Positions 27,801 through 35,254 of a stretch of DNA of 38,637 bases are shown here, piece by piece. Under the pieces are notes generated by a model. It had not been told where the DNA came from, did no database searches, and saw only the letters and a list, made by a program, of their open reading frames with translations. Both the position numbers and the translations under genes were made by a program. Positions within the stretch are counted from its first letter, which is position 1, and each line of letters starts with the position of its first letter. The DNA is from Verrucomicrobiota bacterium (GTDB lineage: Bacteria; Verrucomicrobiota; Verrucomicrobiae; Limisphaerales; UBA11358). Location: contig JACZKP010000184.1 of assembly GCA_014860005.1 (NCBI GenBank), forward strand, positions 1-38,637, in the 5' to 3' direction.

Positions 27801-28798
27801 CGCGTTTGAAATACGAACTGAATCCCAAGTTCAACGGTGCGCCCACTGTGACATGGTGCGGCATGCCCGTGACCCGCGCCTGGCGCTGCGGCAATGAGGG
27901 CAGTGTGGCTTCCGTGCTCATCGAGAAACCTGCGCGGGGCGACTTCTTGCCGGTCGTGGACGGCGCGTTCAGCCTGCAATACAGCCCGCTACTTGAATAT
28001 CGCGAGGGCATGGGACTGGTCATCTTCTGCCAGTTGGACGTGACCGGTCGGACCGGGCGCGAACCAGCGGCGGAGCGGCTGGCCGCCAACCTGATTGAAT
28101 ATATCGGAAACTGGAAACCACCGCCGAAGCGCGCGGCACTCTACGCGGGCGATGCCGCGGGACGCACGGGCCTCCAAGCCGCTGGATTTGAACCAGGCGA
28201 CTACGCAGGCGGAGAGATCAAACCAGATCAAGTGCTCATCGTCGGGCCGGGTGGAGGAGAGAAACTTGGCGCGCAGCGTGAAGCCGTCGCTGCGTTCCTG
28301 AAAGCGCGCGGACATCTCCTGGCATTGAGTTTCAATCAAGCGGACGCTGATGCGCTCCTGCCATTCAAGGTGTCCTTCACCCCGGCAGAGCACATCAACG
28401 CCGTCTTCGATCCCCCTGGCCGCGGCTCACCCCTGGCGGGTATCGGCCCCGCGGACGTTCATTGCCGCGATCCGCGCACGTTGTTCCTCGTTTCGTCGGG
28501 CGCGAATGTGGTCGGCGACGGCGTGCTTGCGGTTGCTACGAATGCCAATGTCATTTTCTGCCAGCTTGCACCCTGGCAGTCTGACTACGCGAAGAACTAC
28601 GGCCTCAAACGAACCTACCGCCGCACTGCGTTCCTTGTCACCCGGCTGCTGGCCAACCTCGGCGTGCGTGGAGATACACCCTTGCTGACGCGTTGGTCCT
28701 CGCCAGTGAAGGACAATGAACCAGGCCGCTGGCTGAATGGTTTCTACCTCGACCAACCGGAGGAGTGGGATGATCCGTACCGATTCTTCAGGTGGTGA
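24893..28798 (+). CDS. Large GH2-like glycosidase with C-terminal GATase-like region, secreted
   Basis: About 1301 residues. GGGAG five bases upstream supports the ATG at 24893; ATGs at 24881 and 24836 are alternatives. A signal peptide (MCLRLFLAALLSVASTARPA) leads into a galactose-binding-like sandwich (about 35-200, with LNGLWRWQP and FKVPGSWPG), an Ig-like domain (about 225-330), and a GH2/clan-A TIM barrel (about 340-680, FWIEGRDFYLNGSRLFLSAV). A glutamate sits where the GH2 nucleophile is expected, in FLCEYGAP (coded at 26555). At the acid/base position, where GH2 enzymes have a Asn-Glu pair, it reads MYATSHNATG with no Glu; the nearest is in YNED (26297). After about 860 the chain has class-I-glutamine-amidotransferase-like segments (FDVLVVGKSAL, DQVLIVGPGGG) as in some beta-galactosidase-related proteins. 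Activity is unknown. Confidence 0.85.
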   Translation: MCLRLFLAALLSVASTARPARAADEFAASLPPGVDAVWNAAEAYRETTPTRERICLNGLWRWQPTTPDANAVPAQAWGYFKVPGSWPGITDYMQKDSQTVHVHPGWKGTRLRDVTAAWYEREVTVPEAWTGRRIALNAEYLNSFAAVFVDGQKVGELHFPAGELDLTAVLQPGRQYRVALLVVALPLKGVMLSYSDSASAREVRGSVARRGLCGDVFLTSTPVKARLAEVQVTTSIRHWELSLKAAVQNLDPAKSYTLAARITEGNRTVKEFRSAPFRAGELENDRLTVTQPWRPEKLWDIHTPQHQYNLHLSLLGAGDALLDVLPPARFGFREFWIEGRDFYLNGSRLFLSAVPLDNAQVGAAAATYEAARESLERLRTFGINFVYTHNYDCQPGAHLSFTEILRAADDLGMLVALTQPHFSHYDWNAPDADTTNGYARHAEFYARVAGNHPAVVMYATSHNATGYNEDMNPDLMDGRSDPRDTWARNNVKKALRAENIIRSLDPSRITYHHASGNLGPMHLSNFYPNFVPVQEMSDWFEHWATNGIKPMFLCEYGAPFTWDWAMYRGWYQGKREFGSAVVPWEFCLAEWNAQFFGDRAFNISEMEKRNLRWEARQFREGWLWHRWDYPHQLGSTDIPEREPVFAQYFSENWRAFRTWGLSANSPWEHHILFKLRPGMNRNRREELPVDWAKLQRPGFSPDFLAERYERMDLAYERADWLPTGGGEALMRNNRPLLAWIAGKPTRFTSKDHLFLAGETVEKQLIVINNSRVTARAEATWSLDLPRATTGQTNLVVETGQQARLPLGFILPADLAPGEYKLTAKVEFATGEAQTDELKIQILPQRPPPRVAARIALFDPKGETGDLLRTLGIRFEVVDATTELAAFDVLVVGKSALTVDGPAPDIRRVRDGVKVLVFEQTSEVLEKRFGFRVTEYGLRNVFPRVPDHPALGGLRTEHLRDWRGAATLLSPRLKYELNPKFNGAPTVTWCGMPVTRAWRCGNEGSVASVLIEKPARGDFLPVVDGAFSLQYSPLLEYREGMGLVIFCQLDVTGRTGREPAAERLAANLIEYIGNWKPPPKRAALYAGDAAGRTGLQAAGFEPGDYAGGEIKPDQVLIVGPGGGEKLGAQREAVAAFLKARGHLLALSFNQADADALLPFKVSFTPAEHINAVFDPPGRGSPLAGIGPADVHCRDPRTLFLVSSGANVVGDGVLAVATNANVIFCQLAPWQSDYAKNYGLKRTYRRTAFLVTRLLANLGVRGDTPLLTRWSSPVKDNEPGRWLNGFYLDQPEEWDDPYRFFRW

Positions 28799-28838
28799 GT
28801 ATGGTAACGGGAAAGCTCTGTGCCTTACGATCAGCGTG

Positions 28839-30326
28839 TCACCGCTTCGTCCGCTTCTGAACCGGCTTTTGCCCGTCGGGCTTCGGCATCCAGAAATCCT
28901 GGTAGCCCAGCTTGCAGTCGTTGATCAGTTCCAGCGCGTATTCGGCCCGGCCCAAATCGCTGTCGGTGTTGTTGCAGCCGAGGGTGAATTTCAGTCCCGC
29001 GTCTTTGGCCAGTTGCACGAAGGCGCGGCTGGGCAGACGCAGACGGCTGTTCAGTTCAATAGCCACGTCGTTCCGCTTGGCGGCGTCAATCACGCGTTGC
29101 ATCCGCTCCCGCGTCCAGAGCGCGTCGTATTCGCTCGCGATCACCTCCGGCAGGAAGGTCGGGTTGGCGTAAATATCCACCGGCTCTTCGGCAAGCATCT
29201 TGACGATGGTTTCCACGAGATGCTCCATGAACACCTGCGCGTCGGGAATCTCCACCTCCTCCTTGATCCAAAGCCGCGCACGCTGGCCGCGGTGATCGAA
29301 GATCGTCATGCTGTCGGTGAAAACGTAATCGAAGCGGGCGATCACGGCGGGCGAAAAGAGCGTCGGCCATTCGCGGCCCTCGGCTTGCATGCCCACGAAA
29401 AACGGCTGCCCCGCCATGGACTCCAGAAACGCCAGCGCGCCCGCGTCGTTCGTGATGGCGAAGCCCAGGCCGGCATTAACGACAATCCCGTGGTTGATGC
29501 CGGTGCGGAACGTATGTTGCCGGACGCCTTCGAGCGTGAGGCCGCCCTTGAGGTGCGTGTGAAAATCCACGAGGGGATAGTTCGCTCCGCCAAGCCGCAC
29601 AAGTTGGGCGTCCACCGAATCGAACTGGACCGGCGCCACAGAATGAAAAGGCAGGTCGTCGGCGAGAGGCTTTACGCGGATATTGCGAAAGAAGACCTTG
29701 CTTTCAGGGTCGTGGCCTTGCAGGGCGAACGTGCCGCGGGACAGCCGGCGGCGCGGACGATTGGGATCGGAAGGCGGGTTGTCCGGCTCGACATAATCCA
29801 CCACCAGTCGTCCGTTCAGGTGGATCTGGACGTGCCCGTTTCGGATCGCAACCTGCAGCTTGAACCATTCGTCGTCCTTTACAAGCGGCTTGTAGAGATT
29901 GCGAATGCCGTAGAGGCTTCCGGTCTTTTTCATTTCCACGTAACCGCCGCCGCCCCGATGCGTGTTGGACACCTGCACCTCGAAGCCTCTGCCAGGGAAA
30001 CCTTTCTCCTGATACGCGGTGTGGAAATAAACGCCGGAGTTGGCAAATGGCCGGGCCAGCACCTCAATCTGGAGTTCAAAATTTTTGAAATCGGCGTTCT
30101 GCACCGGGCCGGTGTAAAACAGGTGCGACCGCGCTCCCTCAAAGGCAATCGTCCCGTCCACCACCTTGAATCCGCCCGGGTTCTCACTCGCCCGCCAACC
30201 GTCCAGCGTCTTGCCGTCAAACAGGGCAATCCATCCGTTCGATCCTTCCGCCGCCCAGGCACTCACGCCCAGGTTCAACGCCACCGCCAGACCGACACAC
30301 CCCCTCGCGAGTCTTCGACTTTTCAT
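28839..30326 (-). CDS. DUF1080 (3-keto-disaccharide hydrolase-like) fused to PHP-type domain, secreted
   Basis: A 495-residue exported fusion. The start at 30326 is set by the signal peptide (MKSRRLARGCVGLAVALNLG). Residues about 30-225 are a DUF1080 jelly roll (GWIALFDGKTLDGWRASENP, NSGVYFHTAYQEKG, RNGHVQIHLNGRLVVDYVEP); members of that family are now linked to 3-keto-glycoside hydrolysis. Residues about 245-480 resemble a PHP metal-dependent hydrolase: His256/His258 in LVDFHTHL, then IELNSRLRLPSRAFVQLAKD and TLGCNNTDSDLGRAEYALEL. PHP domains hydrolyse phosphoesters, or related bonds, with bound metals. Joining both in one exported chain suggests two steps on one substrate, but this is inference. 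It lies 71 bp after the RraA-like gene and converges with the GH2-like gene. Confidence 0.82.
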   Translation of the reverse strand: MKSRRLARGCVGLAVALNLGVSAWAAEGSNGWIALFDGKTLDGWRASENPGGFKVVDGTIAFEGARSHLFYTGPVQNADFKNFELQIEVLARPFANSGVYFHTAYQEKGFPGRGFEVQVSNTHRGGGGYVEMKKTGSLYGIRNLYKPLVKDDEWFKLQVAIRNGHVQIHLNGRLVVDYVEPDNPPSDPNRPRRRLSRGTFALQGHDPESKVFFRNIRVKPLADDLPFHSVAPVQFDSVDAQLVRLGGANYPLVDFHTHLKGGLTLEGVRQHTFRTGINHGIVVNAGLGFAITNDAGALAFLESMAGQPFFVGMQAEGREWPTLFSPAVIARFDYVFTDSMTIFDHRGQRARLWIKEEVEIPDAQVFMEHLVETIVKMLAEEPVDIYANPTFLPEVIASEYDALWTRERMQRVIDAAKRNDVAIELNSRLRLPSRAFVQLAKDAGLKFTLGCNNTDSDLGRAEYALELINDCKLGYQDFWMPKPDGQKPVQKRTKR

Positions 30327-30373
30327 TCGGGCAGGATGCGGCAAACGCGATGGATTGAACAGCACCGATTGAC

Positions 30374-30396
30374 GACGCCGGACGCAACGCGGCGTC
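30374..30396 (-). other. Intergenic hairpin between RraA-like and DUF1080-PHP genes
   Basis: GACGCCG (30374-30380) and CGGCGTC (30390-30396) can pair across a 9-base loop, just after the stop of the RraA-like gene. There is no T-run on the minus strand, so it is not a classic terminator. It may stabilise the message or reduce read-through. Confidence 0.35.
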
Positions 30397-30397
30397 C

Positions 30398-31249
30398 TTA
30401 ACGCACCGACTTGTCCTCCGGCAATCCCAGCGCCTCGTACGCCTTGCGGCGCGCAGCCTTGTCCGACTCAATAGTCGCGCGGGCATAGGCCGCGACTTCA
30501 GCGGCCTTGGCGCGCGGCACGACAATGACGCCGTCGCCGTCGGCCACGATCACGTCGCCCGGCATCACCAGCGCGCCACCGCAGACGATGGGCGCGTTGA
30601 CCGATTCGATTTCATTGCGCCCGGGCCGGATGCCGCGTCCGGGCCGCTGAAAATAGAGCGGAATCTGCTGCGTGATTATTTCATCCGTGTCGCGGGCCGT
30701 CGTGCTCGAAATCACGCCGACGCAGCCGCGCTGTTTCCACGAAAGTATGTTGTTCGAGCCAATCGAGCCGACATCGTGGCCGTGTTCCTCGATGACGAGC
30801 ACGGACCCTTCGCGCAACAACGGCGTGAACGGTTCGCTCGACTTTTCGTTATACCACTTGCCGACCCACTGATCAAAATCTGCTGTCTCGCGCTGGCCAG
30901 CCGGCGGATTCTGCGTGGGCACGTACCGCGCAGTGACCGCCACACCGACGATGCGGTGTTTGAACTCCTTCGGGTCTTTCCAGAGCGGCTGAATCTCGGG
31001 ACTCATGAGGCCGATGTTGTGCAAGCCAGCTTTGTCCATTCCATCGCACACATCGGCCACGCGCAAGTCCGCGAACAGCGCGATTACCTGAGTGTCTTCC
31101 GCGCGCGAATACATCTTGGTAGGGATGAAATGTTTGCCGGCGCGCAGATTATCGGCATCGGCGGGTTTGGGTTGCGCGTCCAAGCTGGGAGCGGGCACCG
31201 CGACAGCGAAAAGAACGAGCAGGAAGTGGAGTCGGAGGTGGGTTCTCAT
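30398..31249 (-). CDS. RraA-family protein with signal peptide
   Basis: A 283-residue protein of the RraA / 4-hydroxy-4-methyl-2-oxoglutarate aldolase-like fold. The start at 31249 gives a signal peptide (MRTHLRLHFLLVLFAVAVPA); an ATG at 31297 would hide it. Core family motifs are RVADVCDGMDKAG (near residue 62), GSNNILSWKQRGCVGVISS (near 163), and CGGALVMPGDVIVADGDGVI followed by VVPRAKAAEVA (near 222). RraA proteins include an RNase E inhibitor and metal-dependent oxo-acid aldolases; the family is normally cytoplasmic, so an exported member is unusual. Presence next to the DUF1080-PHP gene suggests a shared extracellular or periplasmic task, such as cleaving an oxidised sugar. That is a guess from context. 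Confidence 0.85.
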   Translation of the reverse strand: MRTHLRLHFLLVLFAVAVPAPSLDAQPKPADADNLRAGKHFIPTKMYSRAEDTQVIALFADLRVADVCDGMDKAGLHNIGLMSPEIQPLWKDPKEFKHRIVGVAVTARYVPTQNPPAGQRETADFDQWVGKWYNEKSSEPFTPLLREGSVLVIEEHGHDVGSIGSNNILSWKQRGCVGVISSTTARDTDEIITQQIPLYFQRPGRGIRPGRNEIESVNAPIVCGGALVMPGDVIVADGDGVIVVPRAKAAEVAAYARATIESDKAARRKAYEALGLPEDKSVR

Positions 31250-31385
31250 AAACAAGTAGGTTGGTTGGTGATTGTTGATAAGGAGCGACACCGCCATGCC
31301 AGCGGCGCCGACGATTTGTTCATCTCAGGAGTTTCACAGGGTGGGCAGTCGCCAGAATAACATAGTTTGATGGCACGCGATCGGG

Positions 31386-34136
31386 TTAACGCCTGAGGAC
31401 CGCCAGCCAATCCTGATCCGGCTCGGTGGGTGGCTGGCCCAATTGCACAATTCCCGGTCCTTTTACTTCCGCAGGGCTTCCTGAGTGCATACGCCCCCCG
31501 GTGCGTGGGTTGAACCATTCAATGCGGAAATTCAATTCGGAATCACCAAGGTCAAGTGCGGTCGTCCCACCGGCAGGTAGATACACCAAATAGACTTCGC
31601 CAGTTTTGGCGAGACAGAACTTGCTGTTGCTGTTGGTTGGATTACCAATCAGAGAGTTCGCGTTCGTCATCTCCCAGAAGGGAATCCGTTCTTCGCGAAA
31701 AAACTCCAGCGCGATCCGGCAGAAGTCCCAAGACTGGTCGCGGCTGCGCCAGTCCTGGCAGGCAAGATCGTTCTCGGGCAGGTCGTAACCGAAGTAGTAT
31801 TCCACGCCGGCACCTCCCGCCATGAGATTACCCCACAAGGTCAACTTGCGAATGTCATGCAAGTCGTGGTTCACCACCTTGTCGTCGCGGGTGCGATTGG
31901 CGTAAGCTTGATAGCCGGGATCGGGCGGCAAGCCGATGTTGGCGTTGCCCTGTTCGTCGTTGGCCACGACCCAGGGGCGTCCGGCCTTTGCCGATTCGCC
32001 CAACCAGCGCAGGGTCCAGCGGTGGACTTGATTCCATTCCGTCTGCACCGACGCCCCGGTGAGCAGCGAGCCTTCGCCCAACAACGGCACATAAACGCGC
32101 TCCTGCCGGTCGGGATAGGTGTGGAGCACGACGTTATGCCGGTAAGGATCGTGATCGTAAAAATACCGCGCCATGGCCCGCTGCTGGTCGGTGGTCTGGG
32201 TGTTTTCCTCGCCGAGATTCCAGTTGAGCGCGAGATGATGACCGAAACGGGCGATCAGTTCGCGGTAATACAGTTTGCGCTCCGCACCCAAATCGCCGCC
32301 GTCCAATGACTGCGCCGCGCCGGGTCCATTGAGATCATCATTCTCGGTTTCCTGGGTCTTAAAATGCAAATACAGGCCCAGTCGCTGGGCGTGCGCAAAT
32401 ACGATCTCCCACTGATCAAGCTTTGAACAATCGTAATGCCGCTTGTCGTCGCGCTCGATGAACGGCCAGACATTGTCGCCGTCGCCACCGGCGTTGTAAG
32501 TGAGGAAGGAGAAGGCGTTGCAGCCTTTGCCGGCGAGGTAATTCAACGCACCGATGAGTCCCCTGCCCTTGTCGCCTTTCCAAGCGGGATCGCCCGGGCG
32601 CCAGTCACGGAGGTGTGGCGACCACGTTTTGAGGCCGGTGGGTGCGGCTTCCCCAGCGCGCGCGGGAGTGCCGGCAGGCTTGTGAGCGCGCGTGCCATCG
32701 AAGTCCCCGTACGCGAGCAATGTCTCCGGTGCGTCCGCGCCGGCCTTGAGGAAGTATTCCTTGTTGCCGGCGAATTGCAGATGATGCCTGCCGACATATT
32801 GTAAACGACCCTTGGCGCGAAAATCGCGACCTGTTTTGTCGGTGGGCCCGATGGAGAACGTACCCGTTCGGCCATCGAACGCAGGCAATTTCACACTCGC
32901 GACTGCGTTATCCATCGCCGCGTGTCTGCCTCTCACGAATGAAACCGTGTAAGTCCATTTGCCCGGTTTGTCGGGAGACAAATGCGCACGCCACTTTACG
33001 CCAGATTCGGCGGAGGTTTCCGCCGCATTGCCATCCGCAGCGAAGTAGCCGGACACGAGATAATCCGGCGAACCCGATTCATGCGTGAAGCGTACGTTGA
33101 AGCGGTAATCAGTGAAGGGATTCGGCTCGTTGTCGCGTTCGTGGGCAAACGGTCCATCAAGGGTGAGGGTGACTTTGTGCCATTGTTTCAACTCGCCGGT
33201 GACCGCAATCGCACCGCTGCCGTCGGACTGACGTGGTTGCATCATCGGCGGTCCAGCCCGGGGAGTTGCTACCGTGGCCGCCGCCGGCACAAAGGGAAAA
33301 GTGGGTGGCAGTGTTCCGCGCCGCACCAGCGGCTGCGGTCCCAGTCCCTGCGGCGTGAATTCCCGCTGGCTGGCAAGGATGAACTTGTCGAACTCGAAGC
33401 CGTCCTCGCGCATGGAGAATTGAATCTCATGTTCGCCGGGTTTGGAGATATCGAGATAAAGCTGACCCGGCTCGCCCAAGTGATTCTGTTCGGTGCGTTG
33501 TCGGCTGTCCCACGCCCAGCGGTCCTTGATCGTAGTCTGCCAGCGCTGGCCGGAAGCGGGCCACTGACCGTTCAAGCCGACGTGAATCCCGTTGTCCTCC
33601 GTGCCGGTCGAATATGCGCGCACCCAGACATAATAACGGCCCGGATTGCCGAAATGAATCCGGTAACTCAGCACGGCGGCTTTGCCCGGTTCTGGAAAAA
33701 AGTTCTCCCCATTGATCAACGAATCATCATGGGTACGCCGCGTGTCCGGCAAGGCTTCCAAATACGCGCCGCCGCTGGCCCCCGCGATGTGCGATGCGTC
33801 ACCATCCGGTTTAACCTGCGGCGCGAAGTCGCGCGTGGTGAGAAACCACGCGCGCCGGTTGGTGAGTTCCTGCCGAAAGAAGTGTTCGGCTTCAACGGCG
33901 ACCAAGCCGTCCCGCTCCTCGAACAGCAAGTCATTTGAAGCAAGGGGCACGACGGGGGCAGCCCCGAGGAGCGACGCAAACGCGAGCGGCAAAATGGCAA
34001 ACCAGCATCGCAGGAGACGCAAAGCAAGCAATCGCCTATGGAAGTGTGGGGGCCTGCTGGCCGGCAAACCGTTGTGGTTTGGCGCAACGCGAAACAGCGA
34101 GTCTGGCCGGAAAGAACGGAAAGGTAGGATGCTCAT
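31386..34136 (-). CDS. DUF5060-containing glycosidase, secreted, multidomain
   Basis: A 916-residue exported protein. A long basic N-terminus precedes the hydrophobic core LLRCWFAILPLAFASLLGAA (about 41-60). Next come a malectin/GH115-C-like sugar-binding domain (about 75-258; LVAVEAEHFFRQE, GRYYVWVRAYSTGTEDNGIH), a DUF5060 Ig-like domain (about 312-430; YRFNVRFTHESG, KPGKWTYTVSF), a TIM-barrel catalytic domain (about 455-830), and a small C-terminal sandwich (about 835-916) of the type called putative collagen-binding. The likely acid/base is Glu643 or Glu644 in NWNLGEEN and the nucleophile Glu728 in VVANDEQGN. The barrel belongs to the broad apiosidase-like/GH-A group; the substrate is unknown. 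The ATG lies two bases after the stop of the pseudopilin gene, so the two are translated together. The RraA-like gene follows after 136 bp. Confidence 0.85.
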   Translation of the reverse strand: MSILPFRSFRPDSLFRVAPNHNGLPASRPPHFHRRLLALRLLRCWFAILPLAFASLLGAAPVVPLASNDLLFEERDGLVAVEAEHFFRQELTNRRAWFLTTRDFAPQVKPDGDASHIAGASGGAYLEALPDTRRTHDDSLINGENFFPEPGKAAVLSYRIHFGNPGRYYVWVRAYSTGTEDNGIHVGLNGQWPASGQRWQTTIKDRWAWDSRQRTEQNHLGEPGQLYLDISKPGEHEIQFSMREDGFEFDKFILASQREFTPQGLGPQPLVRRGTLPPTFPFVPAAATVATPRAGPPMMQPRQSDGSGAIAVTGELKQWHKVTLTLDGPFAHERDNEPNPFTDYRFNVRFTHESGSPDYLVSGYFAADGNAAETSAESGVKWRAHLSPDKPGKWTYTVSFVRGRHAAMDNAVASVKLPAFDGRTGTFSIGPTDKTGRDFRAKGRLQYVGRHHLQFAGNKEYFLKAGADAPETLLAYGDFDGTRAHKPAGTPARAGEAAPTGLKTWSPHLRDWRPGDPAWKGDKGRGLIGALNYLAGKGCNAFSFLTYNAGGDGDNVWPFIERDDKRHYDCSKLDQWEIVFAHAQRLGLYLHFKTQETENDDLNGPGAAQSLDGGDLGAERKLYYRELIARFGHHLALNWNLGEENTQTTDQQRAMARYFYDHDPYRHNVVLHTYPDRQERVYVPLLGEGSLLTGASVQTEWNQVHRWTLRWLGESAKAGRPWVVANDEQGNANIGLPPDPGYQAYANRTRDDKVVNHDLHDIRKLTLWGNLMAGGAGVEYYFGYDLPENDLACQDWRSRDQSWDFCRIALEFFREERIPFWEMTNANSLIGNPTNSNSKFCLAKTGEVYLVYLPAGGTTALDLGDSELNFRIEWFNPRTGGRMHSGSPAEVKGPGIVQLGQPPTEPDQDWLAVLRR

Positions 34137-34138
34137 AA

Positions 34139-34987
34139 CTACGGTCGCAGCAGCGAGAGAATGCTGCGGAATCTCATGATGTGGTTGCCGGGATTTAGTG
34201 CGCTCAGATGGTCATCGCCCCGGTCCCAATAGCGGTTCTGGTCAAATGCGGCCTTGGTGGTGCTAAACGAAACGTGCCCGTCGCCCCAAGCCACATTCAA
34301 ACCCGCTGGCTGATTGCCGTTGCGATGGGGAATGGTGCGCCAGGTGTAAATCAGGTCGGTAATCATCGCTTTGTCGGCGCTCAACTCGGTGCTCTTAAGG
34401 GCGACCGTGTACCAGTCCGTGCCACTGATGCTTTGGAATGAGCGCGTCCGCGATTGCGGATACCAGATGTAGTTTCCGCGAACCCTCTCGCCGTTGAAAG
34501 TCGGCCACGGTTCATACCATTTCATCTCAAATTTGATGGGGATGGTGTCCATGTGCCGCAGGCCACCGTCAAAAAAGGTCTTCCCCGCAGTCACGAGTTT
34601 TTCGCTGTAAAGCCGGCCGAGGTTTACCCCCGGCTGGTTGGGCGGCACCGGGCCGTTCGGTCCGGGCACGAACAATTCGTAACTCATCCACGGCAGGGAG
34701 CCGGGAATGCGCTCCGGGTCGCACTGCGTGGAAGGCAAGCGGTCGTGGTTCACGTCCGCGTACAGCATGACCCCGAGCGCAAGCTGGCGGAGATTGTTGA
34801 CGCAACTCGCGCGCTGAGCCTTGTCCTTGGCGCGGGACAACGCCGGCAGAAGCATCGAAGCCAGGATCGCGATGATCGCAATGACGACGAGCAATTCGAT
34901 CAAGGTGAATCCGCTGCCGCGCGGCCTCCGGAATCGCCAGTTAGCCGGCGAGCGGGCGGGGAAAAGAACTGGATGATGGGATTTCAT
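34139..34987 (-). CDS. Pseudopilin (prepilin N-terminal methylation domain, DGH type)
   Basis: A 282-residue protein starting at 34987 ([13 protein letters not shown]). A short basic leader precedes the prepilin peptidase site and methylation helix [20 protein letters not shown] (about 27-46; Glu at position +5 of the mature form). The C-terminal half is globular, with [19 protein letters not shown] near residue 236, the DGH motif of the verrucomicrobial/planctomycetal pseudopilin family. Such proteins are processed by a prepilin peptidase and assembled into type II secretion- or type IV pilus-like fibres, or displayed singly. Its stop is two bases before the DUF5060 glycosidase, which suggests the two products act together. 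The 219 bp upstream (to 35254) shows no gene and no clear promoter. Confidence 0.9.
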   Translation of the reverse strand: MKSHHPVLFPARSPANWRFRRPRGSGFTLIELLVVIAIIAILASMLLPALSRAKDKAQRASCVNNLRQLALGVMLYADVNHDRLPSTQCDPERIPGSLPWMSYELFVPGPNGPVPPNQPGVNLGRLYSEKLVTAGKTFFDGGLRHMDTIPIKFEMKWYEPWPTFNGERVRGNYIWYPQSRTRSFQSISGTDWYTVALKSTELSADKAMITDLIYTWRTIPHRNGNQPAGLNVAWGDGHVSFSTTKAAFDQNRYWDRGDDHLSALNPGNHIMRFRSILSLLRP

Positions 34988-35254
34988 TGTAACGATTTGT
35001 GACTGTGAACTGCGCCTGGCTGCGGTTGTTCGCACAGGAAATACCGAGGCGCTGGAATCGTCAGATCTTCCCTCGAAGGCTGCAACTCAAACAGGCCGCT
35101 CACAAGCTGACTATGGATCAAGCTGCGAACTCGCGTCAATGCTCATAAGCCCCCTAGGTTCCGCCGGTGAATTACGTTGCGTTTCCCGTTGCCGAAGCTC
35201 TGCCACCTTGCACGATGCAACCGACCGACCCAAACACTGAGAGGGCGCGAGGAC

